DNA from: Halovenus sp.
Lineage (GTDB): Archaea > Halobacteriota > Halobacteria > Halobacteriales > Haloarculaceae
Length of the DNA: 64,000 bases
NCBI GenBank assembly: GCA_003551945.1
Contig: PUNZ01000173.1
Location: forward strand, 1-64,000
Reading direction: 5' to 3'
Under the pieces are notes generated by a model. It made no database searches. It was not told the origin of the DNA and was given only the letters and a program-made list of their open reading frames with translations. The translations under genes and the position numbers were made by a program. The first letter of the stretch is position 1; the number at the start of each line of letters is the position of its first letter. Below, one piece after another: positions 1 through 10,714 of this stretch.

Positions 1-2
1 AC

Positions 3-236
3 AAGCGAACACAGTCAGAGTGGGTCGATGCTGTAGGACACGCTAAGCGGCAAGCGACTGAAGAAGGCGTCGACGACTGGAAGCAATTCTGTGAGCACTC
101 GCCACAGCCACTTGATGAGGCAGTCATTACGGCTGCCCGAGATCTCTATTGTGCGGGAACGAACCAATACATTGAGCGAGAGGTGTTCGATGCACCCAGC
201 CTATCTGATGCAGTGACCGCCATAGAACAACTTTAA
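3..236 (+). CDS. Hypothetical protein, C-terminal part (5' end outside window)
   Basis: Open frame 3 from the window edge: ...KRTQSEWVDAVGHAKRQATEEGVDDW...AIEQL*, stop TAA at 234-236. Confidence 0.6.
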   Translation, partial: KRTQSEWVDAVGHAKRQATEEGVDDWKQFCEHSPQPLDEAVITAARDLYCAGTNQYIEREVFDAPSLSDAVTAIEQL

Positions 237-398
237 TCCGGTCTTTTTTCCCAGAGCGCCACAGATTGAGCAAAAGTTAAGGGAGCAGTCTGAGATGGCT
301 TACCCATCGAAGGGGTGCATATGGGAGCATCCGAAGGTCAGGGCTAGCTGGAACCACAATACAAAACAGAGGCAGCTAGTTCATTGCAGGGGCATGAG

Positions 399-2069
399 AT
401 GGTGACAGAGCAACTCGTACTGGGCGGCGCACTGTATCTCAGTCTCATCTTTGCAGCGATGTTTTTCGCTTACTGTCTGCAACGAATAGCGACTCGAGGC
501 GCTCGGTCGTTGATGGTGATGTTTCTCGGCGTCCTTATCTGGGTAGCGGCCGATATCGTCCAGTATCACACCGCTGGTGAGCTGGCACCCACTATCGGTG
601 TTTCGCTTCGATTGCTCGGCCCCGACATTTTGGTCATTGGTGCGTTTTTGTTCGCGCTTGAGTATACCGGTCGGGAGAAATATGTGACACCGGCCGTAGG
701 CATCGCTCTCGCAATAAAGCCGCTTCTTTCGCAGGCGCTCTTTTTCTCCCCGTATAGGACGGAGTTCATCCAACTGCTGGGTCAGGAGATATTTGTCGGC
801 TATGATTTTGCGATGACGCCCCTCTTTACCGCCTATACGCTCTATAATTGGTCGTTCATTGTCCTCAGCCTGCTCTTGCTCGGACACATGATGGCCCGGT
901 CACACTATCCGCGCCAGCGACAGATTATCGTCTTGTTGATTGCGTTTCTTATCCCGTTGGCACTCAATGTTGTTGCCCGTGGCGGGGTCGTTGTCTCGGA
1001 TGTCACGTCGATGAGTTTTGTCTTGACCTCAGGATTGTTCATGTATGCGACCTTCCGATTGCGCCTCATGGAAGCACTCCCAGTGGCGCGACAGCGGGTC
1101 TTAGAAGAAATTGATGACCTCGTCTTAATTCTCGACGAGAATGGGACGGTTGTGACTGTCAACGAGGCTGCAAAGCAAACCCTGAACAACGGGAACAGTC
1201 TCGAAGGAACCACTGTCGCTACTATCTTTGACGTGGATGATACCAAATCACTCCGAGACCGCCAGTCCGAGCCAATCGCACTCTCCGTCGATGACGAGCA
1301 GTTATATCTCGATTTGAATCGGTCAGTGCTTGAGGATTTTCGCGGGAATTTCGTCGCAGAGGTATTGGTATGCCGAGATATTACGGATGCACGGGAGCAA
1401 GCGCTCAAATTGCGGGACCGTGAAGAAGACCTCAACCTATTGAAAGACTTACAGAGTCGGTTTCTGAGACATAACCTGCGCAACGAATTGAACGTCGTGC
1501 AGGCACACGCACAGATGCTCCTCGATGAAGACGACCCAAAACAGCGCCAACTACAGGAGATTATTACAGAGCGGACTGAGAAAATCCTTGACTGGAGTGT
1601 GAAAGCCAGAGCTATCGAACAGCTTATCGAAGCCGAAGATACCATCGAATATGACCTATACCGGTTGATTACCACGGTCGTTAGCGATGTTGCACAAACG
1701 TACGACGACGTAACCTTCATGACCGCCGTTGAAACGACGTCACGGATTACCGCAGTCCCGCAGTTAGAACGAGCACTCGAAAATTTGCTCGAAAACGGAG
1801 CAGAGTACAACGATTCTGAAAGTCCGAGAGTGACGGTGACCGCAGAAGAAGTTGGCGACCACGTTGAAATACGTGTCCAAGATAACGGACCTGGAATCAA
1901 CGCAGCGGAGCTAGAGGCGATTCGAGATCGCGAAGAGGCACCGCTTAAGCATGGCAGTGGCTTCGGTCTCTGGTTAGTCTACTGGGTGATGCACAAATCT
2001 GCGGGAGAAATGGAATTTGAGACCTGCAGTGAGGGGACAACCGTTACGTTGAAATTCGAAACAGCGTGA
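399..2069 (+). CDS. Membrane sensor histidine kinase (N-terminal multi-TM sensor, PAS-like, HATPase_c)
   Basis: ORF track gives a TTG start at 384; in-frame ATG at 399. Multiple TM helices, H-box FLRHNLRNELNVV, N-box LENLLENGAEYN, G-box DNGPGIN. Confidence 0.9.
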   Translation: MVTEQLVLGGALYLSLIFAAMFFAYCLQRIATRGARSLMVMFLGVLIWVAADIVQYHTAGELAPTIGVSLRLLGPDILVIGAFLFALEYTGREKYVTPAVGIALAIKPLLSQALFFSPYRTEFIQLLGQEIFVGYDFAMTPLFTAYTLYNWSFIVLSLLLLGHMMARSHYPRQRQIIVLLIAFLIPLALNVVARGGVVVSDVTSMSFVLTSGLFMYATFRLRLMEALPVARQRVLEEIDDLVLILDENGTVVTVNEAAKQTLNNGNSLEGTTVATIFDVDDTKSLRDRQSEPIALSVDDEQLYLDLNRSVLEDFRGNFVAEVLVCRDITDAREQALKLRDREEDLNLLKDLQSRFLRHNLRNELNVVQAHAQMLLDEDDPKQRQLQEIITERTEKILDWSVKARAIEQLIEAEDTIEYDLYRLITTVVSDVAQTYDDVTFMTAVETTSRITAVPQLERALENLLENGAEYNDSESPRVTVTAEEVGDHVEIRVQDNGPGINAAELEAIRDREEAPLKHGSGFGLWLVYWVMHKSAGEMEFETCSEGTTVTLKFETA

Positions 2070-2094
2070 GCCAGAGTTGCCGAAATATCGACAG

Positions 2095-3348
2095 CTAGAA
2101 CTCCATATCCGCAACCGGACCCCACCGTTTGTCGTTGTAACTTCGCTGTTGTTCCGTATTAAATTCGTGTTCGATACGTTGCCTGAGCGTCTGTTTCCCC
2201 TGTCGGTCGATGCTCGCCAGCTCGTCGGCTTTTGCAACCGCAAGCGGTGGGCCACGCTCGCGTGCAATCTCTGCGAGTAGTTGTGTTGTAAGTTGGTTAC
2301 GTAACTCACTCTCTTGGGTAAACGCATAGGGCGCTTCGATGCGGTAGACGAGGTCATCACGTGGGTCGTAGACGATACAAAAGCTGACCTCGTAGGCCTC
2401 ATCGTCAAACTGACGGTCATAGGAGATTGCGAGTTCATCGCTGGACAGGACCCCATCTGTCCCAACTCGGGAGCGAAACCACCCGGTAAACGTGAGACAG
2501 TCGGTCAACCGCTCGCCTCGGTCATCCCGGCGGGTAAGAACTCGCCTGAACAGGCCTTCATCGTTAACCCAGGGTGTACTGAGGACGTTCCGGAGTTCAC
2601 GAGTAATGGCTTTTGAGGCACTGTTTTTGACGAATCCAACAAGTGGGATGTTCCGCTCGATGAACGTCTCGACGAGTTCGAGATAGTTCTGAATAACCCC
2701 CGTGAACTCGGTTTCTTCGATAATGAGGCGTTTCAGCTGAGGGTCTCGTTCAACCCATTTCAACAGCCCTGTCGGATACAGTGGGCCATCAAGGATGAGT
2801 AAGTCGTCAACGATAGCAGCATTGTCGAGTGCGTGTTCGCTTTCTGCTCGGTAGAGTGCTAGCGCGTGGACGACAGTCTGCTCATAGCGGTCAACTCGGG
2901 GCGCATGCAGAATACGTCGGCGTCCGTAACCGCGGTCGATACCAAGCCAATCTTCGGAGAGATTGAGCGTAGTATCGTTTGAGTGGACGGTCATCACGAT
3001 CGTCCGACCGCGATGAAGTTCGATGCTTGTCGGGACAGCGGCCATCGCAGCCTGTGAGACGTCGATAACCAGCCCGTTGTTGAACGTCGTCGGATTGATT
3101 GTCCCAGCGTCAAGGCCGTGTTGGGTCGGAAATGGTGATTCCGTGAGTGCAATATCTGCAATCGGTACTTTCCGTCGTCGGTGCTCACCTATCGGTTCAA
3201 GCACAACACGACCATCTCGGTAGAGGGGGTCGAGAAACTCTTCAAAAGCACGGTCGGCGAGTGCCGACTGGTCCGTTTCATCAACCTGCTTCGTCACGCG
3301 GCCGGCAAGGTCCGCGATTCCGTCCACGTGGACGGGGTCGAGTGTCAT
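2095..3348 (-). CDS. nurA: DNA double-strand break repair nuclease NurA
   Basis: NurA-like IDVSQAAMAAVPTSIELHRGRTIV and LLILDGPLYPTGLLKW segments. Confidence 0.75.
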   Translation of the reverse strand: MTLDPVHVDGIADLAGRVTKQVDETDQSALADRAFEEFLDPLYRDGRVVLEPIGEHRRRKVPIADIALTESPFPTQHGLDAGTINPTTFNNGLVIDVSQAAMAAVPTSIELHRGRTIVMTVHSNDTTLNLSEDWLGIDRGYGRRRILHAPRVDRYEQTVVHALALYRAESEHALDNAAIVDDLLILDGPLYPTGLLKWVERDPQLKRLIIEETEFTGVIQNYLELVETFIERNIPLVGFVKNSASKAITRELRNVLSTPWVNDEGLFRRVLTRRDDRGERLTDCLTFTGWFRSRVGTDGVLSSDELAISYDRQFDDEAYEVSFCIVYDPRDDLVYRIEAPYAFTQESELRNQLTTQLLAEIARERGPPLAVAKADELASIDRQGKQTLRQRIEHEFNTEQQRSYNDKRWGPVADMEF

Positions 3349-3467
3349 ACTCTTCGTACTGGAGGGCCAATCATAAAGCTGGCCGAGACCAGTCTCAGTG
3401 TTCAGATAACTAAAACCGCTCTTTCAGCGTACCTCGTTTTAATACGGGGATGCGTTGAACGTTGGAT

Positions 3468-4274
3468 ATGAACCGACGAACGCTTCTCGTAGGAACGGGA
3501 ACGCTCGCAACTGCCGCATTGGCTGGCTGTGTCGGCGATAATGGAAACGACGACGAAGACCAAACAGCAGGGAACGGCAATAGTACGAGTTCAGAAAACA
3601 GCAACAGTCGGACTATTACCGTCAGCAACGGCGGCGAAGCGGAAGCCGAACCAGACATGGCAACCTTCGAAACAAGCGTCCAAGAGCGCGGTGACTCGAC
3701 GCAAGCGGTTCGAAATACGCTCTCGGAACGGTCAGACCAACTGTACGATGCCCTGATTGCATACGGACTTGACGAAGATGCCGTAACCACGGGCGAATTT
3801 AATGTGAGACACCGGGTTGATTATCGCCGCTTCGAAGAGGAACACGGGAGACCACCGGAAAGCGATTCTGAGCTGGAGGAATACACCTACTACGAGGGAA
3901 CACATTCGTTCACCGTTGAAATTGAGGTAGTTGACGACGTTGGGGACGTAATCGACACAGCCATCGATGCTGGAGCGGACGATATCAGCCGAATTAATTA
4001 CACGCTCTCTGATGAAAGACGGGATGAACTCAGAGAGGAAGCGCTTGAGGAGGCACTGTCGTCAGCGGAGACCGAAGCCGAGTTCATCGCGAGCGAAGTC
4101 GATGCCGCAGTCGTCGACGTGAAACAAATCGATAGTTCCGGCGGAACCGTCTCTCCGGTCAGAGAAAGCTATGAGATGGACGATGATGTTGTAGAAGATG
4201 ACGCTTCGACTGAGCTTCATCCCGACGATGTTTCCGTATCGGCTAGCGTCGAGGTCGTCTACCTGATTGAGTGA
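3468..4274 (+). CDS. SIMPL (DUF541) domain lipoprotein
   Basis: MNRRTLLVGTGTLATAALAGC Tat-type signal plus lipobox; ITVSNGGEAEAEPDMATFETSVQERG... Confidence 0.85.
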   Translation: MNRRTLLVGTGTLATAALAGCVGDNGNDDEDQTAGNGNSTSSENSNSRTITVSNGGEAEAEPDMATFETSVQERGDSTQAVRNTLSERSDQLYDALIAYGLDEDAVTTGEFNVRHRVDYRRFEEEHGRPPESDSELEEYTYYEGTHSFTVEIEVVDDVGDVIDTAIDAGADDISRINYTLSDERRDELREEALEEALSSAETEAEFIASEVDAAVVDVKQIDSSGGTVSPVRESYEMDDDVVEDDASTELHPDDVSVSASVEVVYLIE

Positions 4275-4297
4275 CTGGCAAAGCAGACTCAGATTGG

Positions 4298-5308
4298 TTA
4301 CTCGAGGAGCGAGTCAAGGATAGCGGCTGCATTGTGACGAACTGGGTCAGTAACCGGAACACCCAGTTCGGCTTCATACTCGGAAAGAGCCGAATCTGCC
4401 TCATCGGGGGAGAGGTCATAGGTGTTCAAGACGCCAGCATCAACGGTTGCCGGTGAAACTGGCGCAGCAACTCGTTCGTATAACTCTGCGTACGTCTTTG
4501 GGTCTGGCAGTGCAAACGATTCGTAGCTGCCAACCGTCTCACGCCCCGCTTCATGACAGAGAACGAGCGAGTCAGGTTGTGCTCCATGCAATATGGCAGT
4601 TGTCACGCCCGAATACGCCGGGTGGGTGAGTGCTCCCTGTCCCTCCACGATAATAACATCTTCTGCATCCGCTTCCTTTACCAGTCGTTCGGTAGCACCA
4701 GCAGCAAAATCAGCGATAGTTCGGTCGATTGCTATCCCCCACCCAGCGACCATAATTCCGGTCTGACCGGTCGGCGCAACTGCAGCATCAAGCCCCCGCT
4801 CTCGTGCAGCATCCCGCAGTTCAAACGAGGTTGTCATCTTTCCGGTTGAACAATCCGTCCCAACAGTAAGCACGACCTGTGCGTCTACGTCACTTGCTGT
4901 TCCTTCTGCAACTGTCAGGTCCTCCGGCGGCTCTCGGACGTCACGGAGGGAAACACCGTGCTCTGCAGCAAGGTCGCGTAACTCATCGTCTGTTGAGAGG
5001 AGATAATGTAAGCCGGCGATGACATCGCAGCCACGTTCAATTGCTGCACGGACATCAGGTCGCCAGGAGTCGTCGAATCCGCCGCCGATGGGTGCAATGC
5101 CAATAATAAGAGCATCACATTCCGGCACATCCTCCATCTGGGAGACGATTGGTGCATCCTGGACATCCGGCAAGTAATCACTCACAGCAGCTCCTGTGCT
5201 GTCTCTGTCAAGAACAGCGACGATATCGTGGTCACTGTAGCGAAGAACCCCCACCGCAGTTTTCGCACGGTCGGGAAACTGTTCATGGGCAAGTAACGCA
5301 ACGCGCAT
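4298..5308 (-). CDS. DUF1611 family protein (DgcN-like)
   Basis: Start at MRVALLAHEQFPDRAKTAVGVLRY (CAT at 5306-5308); GTDCSTGKMTTSFEL P-loop-like motif and GQTGIMVAGWG. Confidence 0.8.
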   Translation of the reverse strand: MRVALLAHEQFPDRAKTAVGVLRYSDHDIVAVLDRDSTGAAVSDYLPDVQDAPIVSQMEDVPECDALIIGIAPIGGGFDDSWRPDVRAAIERGCDVIAGLHYLLSTDDELRDLAAEHGVSLRDVREPPEDLTVAEGTASDVDAQVVLTVGTDCSTGKMTTSFELRDAARERGLDAAVAPTGQTGIMVAGWGIAIDRTIADFAAGATERLVKEADAEDVIIVEGQGALTHPAYSGVTTAILHGAQPDSLVLCHEAGRETVGSYESFALPDPKTYAELYERVAAPVSPATVDAGVLNTYDLSPDEADSALSEYEAELGVPVTDPVRHNAAAILDSLLE

Positions 5309-5406
5309 ACACCTACCGCGGAGGCACGGATAGTTAATCGTACCGGAGCAAATCGAGCACCGCAAAGCGTCGGGCTTTAGTCGACAGACACCGGAAAGAG
5401 GGACAG

Positions 5407-6687
5407 ATGGCCCGCTACCATATCGAGACCTACGGGTGTACGGCAAATCGTGGGGAAAGCCGCCAGATTGAGCGGTCGCTCCGCGAGGGAGGTCACCACC
5501 GCGTGGACTCTCCCGAGGAAGCCGACGTTGCAATCCTCAACACCTGCACGGTCGTGGAAAAAACGGAGCATAATATGCTTCGGCGGGCAAAAACCCTTGA
5601 TGAGGAAACGCCAGCAGACCTCGTAATTACGGGCTGTATGGCGCTTGCACAGGGAGCGGAGTTTGAACAGGCAGATATCAACGCAGACATTCTCCACTGG
5701 GACGAGGTTCCAGAACACGTTAGAAACGGCGAGTGTCCGACCCCAACACCGGATACCGACCCGATTGTCGATGGCGTCGTGGGAATTCTCCCGATTGCTC
5801 GCGGCTGTATGAGCGACTGTTCGTACTGTATTACGAAACACGCCACCGGAAAAATTGATTCGCCACCTGTGGAGAAAAATGTCCAGAAGGCACGCGCGCT
5901 GGTCCATGCTGGAGCCAAAGAACTCCGAATCACCGGGCAAGATACCGGCGTCTACGGCTGGGATACTGGTGAGCGAACGCTCCATACATTGCTTGAGCGA
6001 ATCTGTACGGAAATCGAAGGCGAGTTCCGTGTCCGCGTTGGGATGGCAAACCCAAAGGGCGTCCATGGCATCCGTGACGAACTGGCAGCCGTGTTTGCCG
6101 AACACGACAAGCTGTATAACTTCCTCCATATCCCCGTACAATCGGGGAGCAACAGCGTGTTGGGAGATATGCGACGCCAGCACCAAGTCTCGGAATTTAT
6201 CGACGTTGTCGACACGTTTGATTCGTATCTCGATGAGTGGACGCTCTCAACGGATTTTATCGTTGGCTTCCCGACCGAGACCGAGGAAGACCACCAGCAA
6301 TCGCTTGACTTACTCAAAACGGTCAAACCGGAGAAAATCAACATCACACGGTTCTCAAAGCGGCCTGGAACGGACGCAGCAACGATGAAAGGGCTGGGTG
6401 GACAGGTCAAAAAGGACCGCTCTCGGGAGATGACCGAATTAAAAATGGAGGTCGTCGGTGAGGCACATGAGGCGATGGTTGGAACCATCAGGGAAGTCCT
6501 GTGTGTCGAAGATGGGACTGATGACTCGCTCGTTGGCTACGACCAATCCTATCGGCAGGTGGCGATTCCCGGTGCCCAATCACAGGGCGTTTCGCTCGGT
6601 GACACGGTTTCCTGTGAAATTACCGGGCATAACACCGTCTACGCGCTGGGTGAACTCGTAGAGACAAAAACGACCCAAACCGCTTAG
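5407..6687 (+). CDS. tRNA (N6-threonylcarbamoyladenosine(37)-C2)-methylthiotransferase, CDKAL1/MtaB-like radical SAM
   Basis: Y.ETYGCTANRGES UPF0004 domain, radical-SAM ARGCMSDCSYCITKHATG, C-terminal TRAM-like region. Confidence 0.93.
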   Translation: MARYHIETYGCTANRGESRQIERSLREGGHHRVDSPEEADVAILNTCTVVEKTEHNMLRRAKTLDEETPADLVITGCMALAQGAEFEQADINADILHWDEVPEHVRNGECPTPTPDTDPIVDGVVGILPIARGCMSDCSYCITKHATGKIDSPPVEKNVQKARALVHAGAKELRITGQDTGVYGWDTGERTLHTLLERICTEIEGEFRVRVGMANPKGVHGIRDELAAVFAEHDKLYNFLHIPVQSGSNSVLGDMRRQHQVSEFIDVVDTFDSYLDEWTLSTDFIVGFPTETEEDHQQSLDLLKTVKPEKINITRFSKRPGTDAATMKGLGGQVKKDRSREMTELKMEVVGEAHEAMVGTIREVLCVEDGTDDSLVGYDQSYRQVAIPGAQSQGVSLGDTVSCEITGHNTVYALGELVETKTTQTA

Positions 6688-7982
6688 AACTCCGCAAACG
6701 TCGGGCTCTTAGACTCACCGGGGAAAGCATCAACAGGAACGGATTTCTGGTCACCAGAGGTCATATCCTTGAGCGTTACCTCTCCGTTTTCGAGGTCTCG
6801 CTCACCGACGATGACAACAAGGTCTGCGTTAATGCTATCTGCATAATCCAACTGGGCACCGAAACTTCGGCCAGCAATATCCGCCTCCACGATGTTGCCC
6901 CCAGCGCGGAGGTCTCGGGCAATACGGGCCGCAGTTGGCCGAGTGTCACCAACCTGCAGGACGTAATAATCCGTCGTAACGCTCTCCTCCGGCCAGACAC
7001 CGGCGCGCTGACAGAGCAACGAAAGCGTTGCGTGACCAGGTGCAAACCCAACGGCAGGTGTCGGCTGTCCCCCAAAGCCTTCGATGAGTGTATCGTACCG
7101 ACCGCCACCGAAAACTGCGCGTGAGACTTCGCCCGTGGAGTCGAAACATTCGAACACAACGCCAGTATAGTAATCAAGCCCACGGGCGGTCGTCAGCGAG
7201 ACCGTACAGTGCTTTCGAACCCCGAAATCCTCCGTTGCCGCAAGCACGTTCTCTAGGTTTTCGACAGCCTGTTCGACCCGGTCTGTCCCGGCAAAGTCGA
7301 CCAGTTCGTCAAGTGAATCCGCTGGCGTGGTGAGAAGCTCATCAAATTCGCGGGCTTGTGAGTCGCTCAATCCAGCATCGGTAAGGAGTTCGAAATACTG
7401 CCCTTCATCAATCTTTGCCCGTTTGTCGACAGCCCTGATTGCGGCAGTTGTATTGACATCTCCAAACGTTTCGAGCAATCCACCGAGAATATCACGGTGA
7501 GATACCTTGAAGTCGAAATCTTCGCTACTCAGTCCAAGTTCGGTCAACCCATCTGCTGCGACCGCGAGAATTTCCGCATCCGCGGCAGGGTCAGCAGAGC
7601 CAAAAATATCGACGTTGGTCTGGTAAAACTCACGGAAGCGGCCCTGTTGTGGCTCTTCATAGCGCCAGAATGGACGCGTGGACATCCATTTAATCGGCTT
7701 CGACAGTTCCTGTTGCTTTGCGACAACCATCCGGGCAACTGTTGGGGTGAGCTCTGGCGTCAACGCAAGTTTGCGGCCACCTTTATCCTCGAAGGCGTAG
7801 AGCTCTTCAAGAATCTCGTCGCCGCTTTTATCGGCATACATTTCAGCCCGTTCAAGCGCTGGTGTTCCAATTTCCCGAAAGCCGTACTGGCGGGCAACCG
7901 TCTCGATGGTATCCGTAACCTGCCGCCGCGCCTGCATCTCTTCGGGATAGAAATCTCGAAATCCCTTGATTCGGTCGTACAT
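6684..7982 (-). CDS. hisS: Histidyl-tRNA synthetase
   Basis: RIKGFRDFYPEEM, TARGLDYYTGVVFE, GGGRYDTLIEGFGG motifs. Confidence 0.96.
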   Translation of the reverse strand: MYDRIKGFRDFYPEEMQARRQVTDTIETVARQYGFREIGTPALERAEMYADKSGDEILEELYAFEDKGGRKLALTPELTPTVARMVVAKQQELSKPIKWMSTRPFWRYEEPQQGRFREFYQTNVDIFGSADPAADAEILAVAADGLTELGLSSEDFDFKVSHRDILGGLLETFGDVNTTAAIRAVDKRAKIDEGQYFELLTDAGLSDSQAREFDELLTTPADSLDELVDFAGTDRVEQAVENLENVLAATEDFGVRKHCTVSLTTARGLDYYTGVVFECFDSTGEVSRAVFGGGRYDTLIEGFGGQPTPAVGFAPGHATLSLLCQRAGVWPEESVTTDYYVLQVGDTRPTAARIARDLRAGGNIVEADIAGRSFGAQLDYADSINADLVVIVGERDLENGEVTLKDMTSGDQKSVPVDAFPGESKSPTFAEF

Positions 7983-8095
7983 ACCCGGCGTTTGACGAGC
8001 ACGCGCTTGAAAGCTTCTCTCTCAGGTTGAACGCTGGGCACGAACGCAGCAGCATAGACGATACATTAAATATGATGGTTTTTGATGATGTGTGT

Positions 8096-9085
8096 ATGCG
8101 ACGGCGACGATTGTTGACAGTTGCAGGGGGAACAGTAACAATTGCACTTGCAGGGTGTCTCGACGAGGACGATGAGGAGATGCTAGAAGATGACGAAGAC
8201 GTGGATGATGACGAAGACATAGCTGATGATGGGGACGATGCTGACAATGGGGATGACGACAGCGAGGAAGTCGAACCGGATTTGGAAGGCATTACGATAG
8301 ATGTTGACGAACCAGTCATCGAAGTCGAAGACGAGGCAGTGGCCACAGTAATCGCACAGTATGACGATGGGTCAGAGGAGACAGTCACCGACGAGGCGAT
8401 TATTACAAGCGACGATGAGAGCATCGCTTCGGTCGCTGATGGAGCAGTGACTGGAGAGGCCGAAGGAACGATAACGCTGCTTGCGGAGTATGAGGGCTTC
8501 GAGGATACGGTGGAGGTCGAAACAGAGGATGATGACGAAGAAGATGCAGAGCCGTTCGAACTGGGCGACAGTTTTGAAGCGGAGGGGGTTGGCGGCTATA
8601 TTTCATTCGCCGAAGATACCGAAGCGGAAGCTGAAGAAGAAGGGCTTGCGTTCCCAACTGCGGACGAAGACGGTGAAGCAATCGTCGTCGAAGCGACGGT
8701 CGACGGAGAACGTTGGGAATCCACATCGGTGGAGTTCCCGGATGTTGATACTGGTACTGCTGAGGCAGCCATCGCGGCAGTGGATGGCCTCTCGGGCGAG
8801 ATAGACCTCGACAGCGGAACCATGACTGCAGAGGGCACGCTCGAAGTAACCGTGGAGGGTGATGATTCGTTCGAATTTGCAATTGCTGCGACCACCGATA
8901 ACAGCGGTGAACTGAGCGGTGAGGTCGATGCTGAATTCACACCAGCGGCCGTGACAGTCGTCGATAACGAGTTTATTGTCGAAGATGAAACAGGGAATGT
9001 GATTGTCGATAACGTTCTTGACCTCCCTGCTGACGAACCCGGTGAGAACTGGCTTACGCTCACTTTCGAACTAACCTCCGAGTGA
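8096..9085 (+). CDS. Highly acidic lipoprotein with Ig-like/BIG2-like segment
   Basis: MRRRRLLTVAGGTVTIALAGC lipobox, D/E-rich linker, TIDVDEPVIEVEDEAVATVIAQYDDGSEETVT... Confidence 0.75.
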   Translation: MRRRRLLTVAGGTVTIALAGCLDEDDEEMLEDDEDVDDDEDIADDGDDADNGDDDSEEVEPDLEGITIDVDEPVIEVEDEAVATVIAQYDDGSEETVTDEAIITSDDESIASVADGAVTGEAEGTITLLAEYEGFEDTVEVETEDDDEEDAEPFELGDSFEAEGVGGYISFAEDTEAEAEEEGLAFPTADEDGEAIVVEATVDGERWESTSVEFPDVDTGTAEAAIAAVDGLSGEIDLDSGTMTAEGTLEVTVEGDDSFEFAIAATTDNSGELSGEVDAEFTPAAVTVVDNEFIVEDETGNVIVDNVLDLPADEPGENWLTLTFELTSE

Positions 9086-9112
9086 ACAGGTACTGTTGGG
9101 CGTAGCGTTCGT

Positions 9113-9706
9113 CTATTTGCGGCTCAAAACGTGCGATTGCGTGTGTTTCGGAAAGAGCTCTTCGACGAGATCCGGCGAGTGTGTTTCGGCGATAAGTGCC
9201 CGGATTTCTGTCTCGTAATCACCTTTCGGAATCAGTTCCGAGGGGCCGGATTCGACGACCAGTCGTTCTTCGACGAGTGCGTCGATAGCCTCCCGGCCAT
9301 AGCCAGCGAGCGGTGAAAGATATGACACCCCGAATCGGTCTTCCACACTCTGTGCCAGCGACCGGTCGATAGTCGGAACGCGGTCATCGCGGCGCGTGCC
9401 GTCTGCAATAACGCTGTAATTCGTTTGTCGAGCAACTGCTTCGAGTGCTTGCTCGTGGATAAACTGGATGCCGTTACGTGGGAAGCCGTCCGCAATGATT
9501 TTCTCCGCGGCAGTTTCGGCAATCTCGCGGTCAAGTTCGACCAGCTGCGCTGAGAGTCCGACGCCTCTCGCAGCCTCCATTGCGTGGGTGTAATCATCGG
9601 TAATCCCGCAGCTACAGCAGAGAGCGGTGACGTCGTAAAACGGGTCGAGAAGCACGGCAGCGAGCGTCGAGTCTTTTCCACCACTGTACAGGAGACCGAC
9701 CTCCAT
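9113..9706 (-). CDS. PP-loop ATPase family protein
   Basis: N-terminal VGLLYSGGKDSTLAAVLL (SGGxDS PP-loop) and ADGTRRDDRVPT. Confidence 0.82.
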   Translation of the reverse strand: MEVGLLYSGGKDSTLAAVLLDPFYDVTALCCSCGITDDYTHAMEAARGVGLSAQLVELDREIAETAAEKIIADGFPRNGIQFIHEQALEAVARQTNYSVIADGTRRDDRVPTIDRSLAQSVEDRFGVSYLSPLAGYGREAIDALVEERLVVESGPSELIPKGDYETEIRALIAETHSPDLVEELFPKHTQSHVLSRK

Positions 9707-10060
9707 CTATCGACGCTTGATGTTGAAGCTTTTCGAGTCAGGCGTGATTTCTCTGAGGATTTGTTTCATCTGGTCCTCGTCGATTTTCCCCTGTACTCGG
9801 CCACTCTGTGCCAGTGCAACAACCTGCTGTTCAACCTGTTCACCGACTTGTGGTTTTGACATCTTGACCGTGTTCAGCCGTTTCCGTGCACCATCAGTGA
9901 GATGCTGTCGGAGGACTGCCTTTTTCTGTGCCTCCATCTGCTGGCGCTGGGCTTCTGCAGCCTCGTTTGCGCCCTCCTCCGACTGGGCCTGGTCCTGCAG
10001 TTCTTGAAGTTTCTGTTCACGAAGCCGTTCCAGTTCTTCCTCGTTCGGCTCGCCACTCAT
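9707..10060 (-). CDS. PDCD5-like DNA-binding protein
   Basis: [22 protein letters not shown]...[34 protein letters not shown]...[13 protein letters not shown]. Confidence 0.92.
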   Translation of the reverse strand: MSGEPNEEELERLREQKLQELQDQAQSEEGANEAAEAQRQQMEAQKKAVLRQHLTDGARKRLNTVKMSKPQVGEQVEQQVVALAQSGRVQGKIDEDQMKQILREITPDSKSFNIKRR

Positions 10061-10179
10061 AGTACGTGTTTGTCTATTCTCGGGCAAAACGGTTTCGGAG
10101 ACTCATGACAAATTCCATCGTCGCTAAAGTGGAGAAACACAGCCAAAGACCAATACCCGTTGAACCCATAGAATAGCCA

Positions 10180-10689
10180 ATGAGCGAGCGGGAAAAAGAA
10201 CTTGAACGTGACCTCCAAACCGACACAGAGTTCGATTTTTCGACTGAGTTCGGGAGCGTTCAGAACGAAACAGAGACCACGACACAGGCGACCGAAGCCG
10301 AGAGCGGTCGCGTTCGGAGTCGCCTGGGGTCAGTCGTTAACACGAAAGCCATTGTTGCCGCAGCACTCCTCTCTCTCCTCGGTGTGTTTCTCGTTGGACT
10401 TGTTCCGCTTGTTCCCGCAGTTGTAACGTCGATACTCGGAATATTTGTGGGCGTTTTTCTTTACGGAACAGTTGCACGAGATAGCCGGTACGTCGAAAGC
10501 GGCCTCGCGGGTGTCTTGGTCGGTGCAGGCTCTGCGCTCTGGAGCTATTTCCCACTGTCCGTGCTCGGCGCGAGTACAACGCTGCTCGGTATTGGCGTCG
10601 TTGGCGGTCTTGTTGCTGGGATTGCAGGCCATTATTTCGGTCGTGACTTACGAGATGGAATGACGCGGGATATCGAGCCAAAACAGTGA
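10180..10689 (+). CDS. Membrane protein with acidic cytoplasmic N-terminus
   Basis: Intact ORF with three or four predicted TM stretches (AIVAAALLSLLGVFLVGLVPLV etc.). Confidence 0.75.
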   Translation: MSEREKELERDLQTDTEFDFSTEFGSVQNETETTTQATEAESGRVRSRLGSVVNTKAIVAAALLSLLGVFLVGLVPLVPAVVTSILGIFVGVFLYGTVARDSRYVESGLAGVLVGAGSALWSYFPLSVLGASTTLLGIGVVGGLVAGIAGHYFGRDLRDGMTRDIEPKQ

Positions 10690-10714
10690 CCAAAAAGCAG
10701 ATGTTCGTTTTCAG

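Noticed and set aside
905-1900. 331-aa minus-strand ORF
   Set aside because: Antisense to the histidine kinase; Ser/Arg-rich composition typical of a mirror frame in GC-rich haloarchaeal coding DNA
5377-6186. 269-aa minus-strand ORF
   Set aside because: Antisense to the strongly motif-supported methylthiotransferase; no recognisable domain
6684-6687. 4-nt convergent overlap of the methylthiotransferase and hisS stop codons
   Set aside because: Ordinary compaction in dense prokaryotic genomes
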